From assembly GCA_043798815.1 (NCBI GenBank), contig JAZDOH010000089.1:1-6101 (forward strand): a stretch of 6,101 bases of DNA. Direction: 5' to 3'. Of this stretch, positions 1 through 4,965 are shown piece by piece; the stretch's first letter is position 1, and every line of letters starts with the position of its first letter. The notes below the pieces were generated by a model, which saw only the letters and a program-made list of their open reading frames with translations, ran no database searches and was not told where the DNA came from. Source of the stretch: JAZDOH01 sp043798815 (GTDB taxonomy: Bacteria > Patescibacteriota > Gracilibacteria > UM-FILTER-43-11). The position numbers and the translations under genes are program-made.

Positions 1-97
1 ACAAGTCAAAGATAAGAAGATGGCTACCTTGATGACATGCACACCGGTGGGAACTACTTTGAGACGTTTGATCATCCAGGCCGAACAAGCGAGCTGA
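1..97 (+). CDS. Sortase, C-terminal fragment (cut by the window edge)
   Basis: Reading from base 2, the last 31 codons of an open frame end at TGA 95-97. The peptide contains TLMTCTPVGTTLRRLII. This matches the end of class C/D/E-type sortases: the TLxTC motif with the catalytic Cys (codon 38-40), then the conserved Arg just before a hydrophobic beta strand (codons 62-67, RRL). Sortases are membrane-anchored cysteine transpeptidases that join surface proteins carrying a sorting signal to the cell wall or to pilin subunits. The catalytic His, the membrane anchor and the start lie upstream of the window, so the class cannot be settled. The call rests on about 20 diagnostic residues. The gene ends 17 nt before the glycerate kinase start. 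Confidence 0.78.
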   Translation, partial: QVKDKKMATLMTCTPVGTTLRRLIIQAEQAS

Positions 98-99
98 TC

Positions 100-108
100 T
101 GGTATAAT
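100..108 (+). promoter_or_regulatory. Extended -10 promoter of the glycerate kinase gene
   Basis: TGGTATAAT is a perfect extended -10 (TGn plus TATAAT at 103-108). No good -35 hexamer sits 16-18 bp upstream, which is usual for extended -10 promoters. The expected start of transcription, 7 nt after the hexamer, falls on base 115, which is the A of the proposed ATG. The transcript would then be leaderless. The motif lies between the sortase stop and the kinase start, partly explaining the lack of a ribosome binding site. Confidence 0.55.
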
Positions 109-114
109 GGCGTT

Positions 115-1467
115 ATGATTCAAAATCAGCGTCAGCTTATTCAGAATGGAAGTAATCCCAAGGAAAAGAAGATACGCAAAGATCTTTTGACAATTTTAGA
201 GTCAGTTTTAAATGCGATTGATCCTTACCGGCTTACGCGTCAGTTTTGGCCTAAACTTAAATTAAAACCACAACGATATAAAAATATTTATGTTGTTGGG
301 GCAGGGAAGGCGGTTTATAAAATGGCTTTGGCGGTAGAGTCGGTTTTGGGCAAACGTATAAAAGCAGGATTCATAAACATCCCTAGTTTGCCGGAGAAAA
401 ATGAACTTAAAATCATCCAAATCAACCAGGCTCGGCATCCCACGCCAGATGCAAGGGGAGTGCGCGGAAGTAAAAAGATTCGGAATATCGTGAAGAAGGC
501 ATGCTCTGATGATTTGGTTTTAGTCGTGATGAGCGGGGGAGGCTCGTCACTCATGCCACTGCCGGTGGAAGGAGTGCCACTCAAAGACAAAATCAAACTT
601 TTCTCGATGATGCTCAAAACCCCCGCCCGGATTCATGAAATAAATGTGGTGCGCAAACATTTGTCACAGATCAAGGGTGGACAATTGGCAGCTTTAGCTC
701 ATCCGGCAACGGTGATCGCTATCTACATTTCCGATATCATCGATGACCCTTTTGACATTCAGGCTTCAGGTCCTACGGCTCCGGATCCATCCACTCATGC
801 GGAGGCCATTTCTATTCTCAAAAAACATCATCTTTGGTCAAAAGCACCCTGTTCCATTCAACGTCATCTGACCAGGGGTGTCCGAGGGCTGGTTTTGGAT
901 ACGCCCGATCATCGGCATAAAACATTTACTCAAGGTAAAATCCATAATTTTACGATTGGAAATCACCGTACGGCTGTTAAGGCTGCAACCCAACAGGCGC
1001 AAAAAATGGGTTATAACGTACTCCCATTAACCAGCTCCCTTGAAGGTGAAGCTAAAGAAGTTGCCAAGATGATTGTTTCAGTCGGAAAAGAAATTCAACG
1101 TCATGCAAAACCAATTAAAACGCCTGCCATTGTGATTGCCGGTGGTGAAACGACCGTTCATGTGCGTGGGACGGGTAAGGGTGGCCGGAACCAAGAATTA
1201 GCGCTGGCAGGCCTCCAGGTTCTTCAGCCTGGCATGACTTTAGTCTCTTTTGGCACAGATGGAATCGATGGAATGACTCCAAAGCCCGTTGCGGGGGCTA
1301 TTGCTGATGTTTCGACACGCGAACGAGCTGTACGCTTAAAGCTCGACCTCCAGGCCTTCTTATCCAACAACGACTCCTATCACTTCTTTAATAAGGTGAA
1401 AGATCATATTGTGACCGGACCAAGCGGAACTAACGTTGGAGACCTGATTTTACTGGCTCTAAGCTAG
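115..1467 (+). CDS. Glycerate 2-kinase, class II (DUF4147/MOFRL family)
   Basis: A cytoplasmic kinase expected to turn D-glycerate and ATP into 2-phosphoglycerate, feeding lower glycolysis. Some older annotations call this family hydroxypyruvate reductase. Using the ATG at 115 the protein has 450 residues, a normal length. The N-terminal DUF4147 domain shows VGAGKA (61-66, with the likely active-site Lys65), SGGGSS (140-145), a long conserved stretch around NVVRKHLSQIKGG (177-189) and ASGPTAPDPS (217-226). The C-terminal MOFRL domain shows GGETTV (343-348), GKGGRNQELAL (354-364, Arg358 likely catalytic), GTDGIDG (380-386) and TGPSGTNVGD (434-443). All key motifs are intact. An ATG at 37 is in frame, but it lies inside the sortase reading frame and would add 26 unconserved residues, so 115 is preferred. 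There is no Shine-Dalgarno sequence. Family assignment is secure; the exact substrate is inferred. Confidence 0.93.
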   Translation: MIQNQRQLIQNGSNPKEKKIRKDLLTILESVLNAIDPYRLTRQFWPKLKLKPQRYKNIYVVGAGKAVYKMALAVESVLGKRIKAGFINIPSLPEKNELKIIQINQARHPTPDARGVRGSKKIRNIVKKACSDDLVLVVMSGGGSSLMPLPVEGVPLKDKIKLFSMMLKTPARIHEINVVRKHLSQIKGGQLAALAHPATVIAIYISDIIDDPFDIQASGPTAPDPSTHAEAISILKKHHLWSKAPCSIQRHLTRGVRGLVLDTPDHRHKTFTQGKIHNFTIGNHRTAVKAATQQAQKMGYNVLPLTSSLEGEAKEVAKMIVSVGKEIQRHAKPIKTPAIVIAGGETTVHVRGTGKGGRNQELALAGLQVLQPGMTLVSFGTDGIDGMTPKPVAGAIADVSTRERAVRLKLDLQAFLSNNDSYHFFNKVKDHIVTGPSGTNVGDLILLALS

Positions 1468-1478
1468 ACCCTTTATCT

Positions 1479-1506
1479 ATTTTGTATAAGATACATTGTA
1501 CAAAAT
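1479..1506. terminator. AT-rich inverted repeat between convergent genes, possible weak bidirectional terminator
   Basis: ATTTTGTA (1479-1486) pairs perfectly with TACAAAAT (1499-1506) around a 12-nt loop. It occupies most of the 44-bp gap between the stop of the glycerate kinase gene and the stop of the convergent ftsA-like gene, where a shared terminator is expected. The stem has only two G-C pairs and no strong T tract follows on either strand, so any intrinsic termination would be weak. The position supports the call more than the structure does. Confidence 0.4.
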
Positions 1507-1511
1507 TCTTA

Positions 1512-2786
1512 TTAGACCTGCATTATGCCAATAACCTTGCGCAGGGTCTTTTGAACAATGCTCTCCTCCCCCGTTAATTCTATTCCTAAATTCACCAATG
1601 CAGCGGGGACAATATTGGTTTGAGCCTTGATCCTTTTTGCGTCGTCGATCAAAAGGGGCATATCGGTGATTTTTATGAAGCTGGCCTGTGGTTTGGCCGA
1701 AAAGTGCAGTTTTTTATGCCATTTCCTGTGATTTAAGGCCTCCCGAAACTCCGGAAGCTGGCTACCCCCTCCGGTGAGCAAAATTTTGCCTGGAAGCTCT
1801 TCCACTTGTTTGAATTCGGAAAGGGCGAGCACAATACCTTCTAGCCACACTTCAATATCGTTTTGGATCAGATCCGCGATGATTTTTTTGGATTTTGGCT
1901 CCAATTTGTCCGCCGCGTAGGCGAGTTTGAGCTTTTCCGCCTCTTTGTGAGCCAAATTGAGTTCCACGGCCAGGCGTTTGGTAAAGGTGCGGCCGCCGAC
2001 GCCAAAAAGCTTGCTACCTCGGAGCGTTCCATTCGTGACAACCGCAATGCTGGTGGCATTGCCTCCGATGTCGATGAAAATGGCGGAAAGGGCGGGATCT
2101 TCGGCCTCCAGCGAACGGGAAAGCGCGTAGGATTCGGGAATGATTCCCAGGAGCTCCAATTTAAGTTCCTCGGCGATGTTGTTCAAAGCGCCGTAATACG
2201 GCAGTGGGGCGAAAGAATTGAAGAGGGAAATTTGCACCTGGCTGCCCTGGAATCCCAGCGGATTGGCCACTTTGTAGCCATCAATCTTAATGTCCACCAC
2301 CGCGGCGTGCATGAGCTTGCAGTCGATTTCCGGATAACCCATTTCTTCGCTGACCTGCTTGCGGGTTTCCGCGAAGGAGCGCCACTCGAGTTTGTGCAAA
2401 ATGTTGTGGAGTTCGGCCAGATTGATTTTGGATTTTGGATCCTCCCGGTCAAACACTTCAATGGTGGTTCCCCCCTTGATGGATTCTCCGGAAACTCCGA
2501 GCAAGAGCTGGGCGGGCGAACGGCCGGCTTGTTCGCTCGCGAGGCGAATGGATCGTTTACAATTCTCAATCACGCTCGCGATGTCCGTGATCATGCCTTC
2601 TGGGCTCTCCCCTCCCTCCTGGGCCACCTCCCCCATTCCCTGGATGAGGGCGCGTTTGCCCGTGACGTCACCGGCCTGATTGAGTTTTTCTTCCACCGCA
2701 AAGAACACGGATTTCACACGATCCGCCCCGATGTCCAGCGCGATGACTCCACTCCCCTTTTTTTTGCGTTTCAGGAATTCAAACAT
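1512..2786 (-). CDS. FtsA-like actin-fold ATPase (FtsA/PilM superfamily, SHS2 domain)
   Basis: The 424-residue protein has the actin-like ATPase layout. Phosphate-1 is IALDIGADRVK (15-25), phosphate-2 is FIDIGGNATSIAVV (237-250), and the adenosine loop is LLTGGGSQLPEF (336-347). Between the first two, GVSGESIKGG (97-106) and DGYKVANPLGFQG (169-181) match the FtsA-type 1C/SHS2 domain. The length fits FtsA (about 420) better than PilM (about 350-380). The last 16 residues (IVQKTLRKVIGIMQV) could form an amphipathic membrane-binding helix, as in FtsA. The N-terminus MFEFLKRKKKG is basic and looks more like PilM. FtsA anchors FtsZ to the membrane in division; PilM is a cytoplasmic partner of type IV pili. 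No ftsZ, ftsQ or pil genes lie nearby to decide between them. It is the last gene of the purA cluster, 11 nt after the CYTH gene. Superfamily is secure; FtsA over PilM is an inference. Confidence 0.85.
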   Translation of the reverse strand: MFEFLKRKKKGSGVIALDIGADRVKSVFFAVEEKLNQAGDVTGKRALIQGMGEVAQEGGESPEGMITDIASVIENCKRSIRLASEQAGRSPAQLLLGVSGESIKGGTTIEVFDREDPKSKINLAELHNILHKLEWRSFAETRKQVSEEMGYPEIDCKLMHAAVVDIKIDGYKVANPLGFQGSQVQISLFNSFAPLPYYGALNNIAEELKLELLGIIPESYALSRSLEAEDPALSAIFIDIGGNATSIAVVTNGTLRGSKLFGVGGRTFTKRLAVELNLAHKEAEKLKLAYAADKLEPKSKKIIADLIQNDIEVWLEGIVLALSEFKQVEELPGKILLTGGGSQLPEFREALNHRKWHKKLHFSAKPQASFIKITDMPLLIDDAKRIKAQTNIVPAALVNLGIELTGEESIVQKTLRKVIGIMQV

Positions 2787-2797
2787 GCCGCTTCAGT

Positions 2798-3334
2798 TTA
2801 TCTTTTTTCGGCCAGAAGTTCCAGATAATAGCGGTGTTCCCATCGGTTGGATGAAAAACCGAATTGGGTGAACAGGGCGGTGAGCTTTTTTTTGGCGGCC
2901 GGAATCTCCTTTTTGGTTTTGACCATCACCTCGATTTCCAGATAATCCCCCAGCCCCGGAATTCGATTGAGTTCTAGGGAAACGATTTTGTTGCCGTACA
3001 CGGTGCTGTGTTTTTGTTTTTTGTCGGTCAAAGCAAGTCCCATCTTTCGCAGCAACGAATGGCCGAGCGAACGTGAGCGGATAGGGAATGAAATCTCAGG
3101 ATTCATCTCCATGCCTTTTTCCCGCATTTTGCGTTTGAGGTCGAGCGAAATTTTGGTTTTTTTTGAAATAAGATCTTTGCTTTCCCGGATTCGGATAAAA
3201 AAGTCCTTTTCTTTTCCATAGTAAAAATCATTCTTAATCACCTTTTCCTTCAAAGGAAATCCGGCCTTCAGTTCACGCTGAACCCGCTTGAGATCCGAGG
3301 AGTTAAGTCTCACTTTGGCTTCGACTTCGATCAT
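2798..3334 (-). CDS. CYTH-domain protein (CyaB/class IV adenylate cyclase-like or triphosphatase)
   Basis: A 178-residue single-domain protein. It opens with the CYTH signature ExExK (EVEAK, 3-7). Other conserved tunnel positions are RIR (48-50), a basic LKRK (66-69), PEISF (79-83), basic residues at 105-108 and GLGDYLEIE (127-135), typical of the CyaB subgroup. CYTH proteins bind the triphosphate of nucleotides, thiamine triphosphate or inorganic polyphosphate inside a beta-barrel tunnel with divalent metals, acting as adenylate cyclases or triphosphatases. The substrate cannot be read from sequence alone. Where the family normally has Asp ten residues before the GLGxxxE glutamate, this protein has Asn123, so metal binding may be altered. 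The ATG lies 3 nt after the purA stop and the stop lies 11 nt before the ftsA-like start, so it is almost certainly co-transcribed with both. No Shine-Dalgarno sequence is evident. Confidence 0.88.
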   Translation of the reverse strand: MIEVEAKVRLNSSDLKRVQRELKAGFPLKEKVIKNDFYYGKEKDFFIRIRESKDLISKKTKISLDLKRKMREKGMEMNPEISFPIRSRSLGHSLLRKMGLALTDKKQKHSTVYGNKIVSLELNRIPGLGDYLEIEVMVKTKKEIPAAKKKLTALFTQFGFSSNRWEHRYYLELLAEKR

Positions 3335-3337
3335 GGG

Positions 3338-4663
3338 TTAACGGTAAAGGATTTCATCCCGATGCATGCCAACGCCGATGAAATTAATGGGGGCGGCGAT
3401 GAATTTTTCCAGCTGTTCGATGTAGGCTTTGCAGGCTTTGGGAAGACGGCCGAATGATTTGATGCCCGTGAGCGGCTCATTCCACCCCGGCATCTCTTCA
3501 TAAACCACTTCCGCCCGCCCCAGGTCTTCAAGTGAAACCGGAATGCGGTCGAGCGGTTCGCCGTCGAGGGTGTAACCGGCGCCGATTTTAATGGTTTTAA
3601 ATCCGCTCAGCACATCCACTTTGGTGAGGCAGATGGAGTTGATGCCGTTCAGGCGCACCGCATTTTTAACGACGACCGCGTCAAACCATCCGCAGCGGCG
3701 TGGACGGCCGGTGGTAGCGCCGTATTCTCCTCCTTTCTCACGGAGCATGTGACCTTCGCTGTTCTCCAGTTCTGTGGGGAAAGGACCGGCTCCCACGCGG
3801 GTTGTGTACGCTTTGGCAATGCCCACAACGCCGGAGAGGCTCGTCGGCGGAACCCCAAGGCCCGTGCAGGCTCCCCCGCTCGTGGTATTAGAAGAAGTGA
3901 CGTAAGGATACGTCCCAAAATCAATGTCCAAACTTGTGCCCTGAGCCCCTTCGATGAGAATATTTTTACCCGCTGCACGCGCCTGGGACAAATAATAAGA
4001 CGTGTCGGTGATGTAAGGTTCCAAAATCTCGCTCACGTCGCGGTAATAATTGATTTCCCGTTCGATATCAAACTCAAACCCGTACGTCTTCATGTGCTTT
4101 TCGGCATTGGCGCGAAGTTTTGAGGCAAAGGTATTGAAGTTCTTTAAATCCCCCATCCGTAATCCGATGCGGGCGACCTTGTCCATGTAGGTTGGCCCGA
4201 TGCCACGGCGCGTGGTTCCCACTTTGCTTTTTTCATCCCGGCCGTCTTCCTGCAGTCCGTCGATGATTTTGTGATATTCAAACACGAGGTGGGCTCGATC
4301 GGAAATGAGGAGTTTATCCCTCACTTCAATCCCCTGCTCCGCCAGCGTTTGGATTTCTTCCATGAGCGTAGGCACGCTGAGCACTGTCCCATTGCCGATG
4401 ACGCAGATTTTTCCCTCATGCAAAACGCCGGAAGGCATCAGATGAAAAACGAATTTTTTCGACGCCTCCCCTTTCCGATGATTGATCCAAATCGTATGTC
4501 CCGCGTTGGCCCCTCCCGCCGAGCGCGCCGTGATGTCGTATTTTTCAGAAAGAATGTCCACGAGCTTCCCCTTTCCCTCATCCCCCCACTGGGCGCCCAC
4601 AATATAAACCACCGGCCCGAGTTTTTTGAGAATCTGGCTGGCGTTTTTGATGGAGAGACGCAT
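3338..4663 (-). CDS. purA: Adenylosuccinate synthetase
   Basis: Catalyses IMP + Asp + GTP to adenylosuccinate + GDP + Pi, the committed step from IMP to AMP, in the cytoplasm. Numbering from the ATG at 4663 (441 residues; E. coli PurA is about 432), all signatures are present. These are WGDEGKGK (26-33, with catalytic Asp28), GGANAGHT (50-57, with catalytic His56), GTTRRGIGP (149-157), EGAQGTSLDIDFGTYPYVTS (238-257), TTRVGAGPFPTE (287-298), TTGRPRRCGWFD (317-328), TKVD (347-350) and a C-terminal GVGMHRDE (430-437). The frame stays open back to an ATG at 4705, but the added residues are encoded largely by a GC-rich palindromic repeat and are not PurA-like. The chosen start still leaves a tail of about 18 residues before the usual first strand (VVYIVGAQ). 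A GTG within that strand is possible but less likely. It is the first gene of a cluster with the CYTH and ftsA-like genes. Confidence 0.97.
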   Translation of the reverse strand: MRLSIKNASQILKKLGPVVYIVGAQWGDEGKGKLVDILSEKYDITARSAGGANAGHTIWINHRKGEASKKFVFHLMPSGVLHEGKICVIGNGTVLSVPTLMEEIQTLAEQGIEVRDKLLISDRAHLVFEYHKIIDGLQEDGRDEKSKVGTTRRGIGPTYMDKVARIGLRMGDLKNFNTFASKLRANAEKHMKTYGFEFDIEREINYYRDVSEILEPYITDTSYYLSQARAAGKNILIEGAQGTSLDIDFGTYPYVTSSNTTSGGACTGLGVPPTSLSGVVGIAKAYTTRVGAGPFPTELENSEGHMLREKGGEYGATTGRPRRCGWFDAVVVKNAVRLNGINSICLTKVDVLSGFKTIKIGAGYTLDGEPLDRIPVSLEDLGRAEVVYEEMPGWNEPLTGIKSFGRLPKACKAYIEQLEKFIAAPINFIGVGMHRDEILYR

Positions 4664-4684
4664 GGGATGAAAATTAAGACCCTG

Positions 4685-4704
4685 TGCCTGCCGGCAGGCA
4701 GGCA
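4685..4704. repeat. GC-rich palindromic repeat in the purA leader
   Basis: TGCCTGCCGGCAGGCA (4685-4700) is a perfect 16-bp palindrome followed by a further GGCA, which gives overlapping GGCA/TGCC units. It lies about 20 nt upstream of the chosen purA ATG and inside the predicted transcript, where it could form a 6-bp hairpin with a CCGG loop. I recall similar GCCTGCC/GGCAGGC palindromes scattered through many CPR genomes; that is from memory. When read as protein it gives the MPACRQ/LPAGRQ-type peptides that arise when starts are annotated through such repeats. Confidence 0.75.
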
Positions 4705-4746
4705 AAAAAATCTTAACAGAGAGGATTTAGGCTCGCAAGGAGAAAC

Positions 4747-4775
4747 ATTATATTGATCTGACTCTAGGCTGTTGG
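4747..4775 (-). promoter_or_regulatory. Probable promoter of the purA cluster
   Basis: On the minus strand a perfect TATAAT (4752-4747) is preceded, with 17-bp spacing, by CCAACA (4775-4770), a poor -35 matching three of six consensus bases. Transcription would start near 4740, giving a leader of about 77 nt that includes the GC-rich palindrome. The -35 overlaps the left direct repeat, so a protein binding that repeat could control access to this promoter. Confidence 0.5.
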
Positions 4776-4779
4776 CATA
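4764..4779 (+). repeat. Direct repeat, left copy (CTAGG-CTG-TTGGCATA)
   Basis: CTAGGCTGTTGGCATA matches the right copy at 4898-4910 (CTAGGTTGGCATA) over all 13 bases apart from a 3-base insertion. The uninterrupted shared core is GTTGGCATA (4771-4779). It lies just outside the long inverted repeat and overlaps the -35 of the purA promoter. Confidence 0.6.
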
Positions 4780-4795
4780 GGGTACTTCTAAACAA

Positions 4796-4881
4796 CACTC
4801 TGTGAATCGACGTCGCTTAGACGGCAATTTTCAGTTTTCGCGAATCAAAACGCCGTCTCTTAGCCGTCGAATTGTAGAGTG
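4796..4881 (+). repeat. Long imperfect inverted repeat, possible structured RNA or MITE-like element
   Basis: The arms pair about one centre (4838/4839). CACTCT (4796-4801) pairs with AGAGTG (4876-4881), TCGACG (4807-4812) with CGTCGA (4865-4870), and AGACGGC (4819-4825) with GCCGTCT (4852-4858). A symmetric 6x6 internal loop separates the last two helices. An inner GTTTT/AAAAC stem (4834-4838 with 4847-4851) can close the apex. In a + strand RNA, positions 4802-4804 would also form three consecutive G-U or U-G wobbles with 4873-4875, and A4805 pairs with T4872. This gives a first helix of ten pairs. On the other strand the three would be C-A mismatches, so a + strand transcript folds better. 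There is no T tract after it, so it is not a standard terminator. No known RNA family is recognised. Confidence 0.6.
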
Positions 4882-4897
4882 GACATCAAGGTATTCC

Positions 4898-4910
4898 CTA
4901 GGTTGGCATA
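4898..4910 (+). repeat. Direct repeat, right copy (CTAGGTTGGCATA)
   Basis: This is the second copy of the repeat at 4764-4779, in the same orientation, with the shared 9-base core GTTGGCATA at 4902-4910. The cores lie 131 bp apart and enclose the inverted repeat. It ends 29 bp before the extended -10 of the methyltransferase promoter, so it could be an upstream operator as well as a possible target-site duplication. Confidence 0.6.
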
Positions 4911-4939
4911 TCGCACGGGTTCCAATTTGGTTAAAATTA

Positions 4940-4948
4940 TGGTAGAAT
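4940..4948 (+). promoter_or_regulatory. Possible promoter of the methyltransferase gene
   Basis: TGGTAGAAT (4940-4948) is an extended -10 with one mismatch in the hexamer (TAGAAT). The sequence 17 bp upstream, TTCCAA (4920-4925), is a weak -35. Transcription would start near 4955, leaving an 11-nt AT-rich leader with no Shine-Dalgarno sequence. The arrangement resembles the promoter at 100-108, where the -10 also sits almost against the start codon. Confidence 0.4.
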
Positions 4949-4965
4949 ATAAAGATTAATTTAAA

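Larger units (their letters stand above)
4664..4965. other. Divergent intergenic region between purA and the methyltransferase gene
   Basis: This 302-bp stretch has no convincing gene on either strand. It holds, in order, a GC-rich palindrome in the purA leader, a purA promoter, an 86-bp imperfect inverted repeat with a direct repeat on each side, and a weak promoter for the methyltransferase gene. Each is listed separately. It must carry the control signals of both divergent genes. Confidence 0.8.

Noticed and set aside
95..97. TGA read as glycine (alternative code)
   Set aside because: The sortase motif ends naturally before this TGA and the frame closes soon after. None of the long genes needs TGA as a sense codon.
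37..114. N-terminal extension of glycerate kinase from the ATG at 37
   Set aside because: It overlaps the coding sequence of the sortase C-terminus, adds residues not seen in the family, and lies upstream of the perfect -10.
1881..2450. Repeated PKSK segment within the ftsA-like protein (117-120 and 297-300)
   Set aside because: The matching stretch is only a few lysine- and serine-rich residues with no wider similarity, so a duplication is not supported.
1863..2828. Long open frame on the + strand (321 codons) opposite the ftsA-like gene
   Set aside because: It is antisense to a gene with clear actin-fold motifs, its product matches nothing recognisable, and open antisense frames are common in GC-rich coding DNA.
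4664..4705. N-terminal extension of PurA from the ATG at 4705
   Set aside because: The added residues are encoded largely by the GC-rich palindromic repeat and do not resemble any PurA N-terminus.
4707..4728. Small AAATC/GATTT stem next to a T tract in the purA leader, as an attenuator
   Set aside because: The stem is only 5 AT-rich pairs with an 11-nt loop, too weak to support a terminator claim.
4796..4910. Integron attC recombination site
   Set aside because: The hairpin and its internal loop look similar, but no R box fits: GTTGGCA breaks GTTRRRY, and no RYYYAAC stands at the left end. There is no integrase in view.
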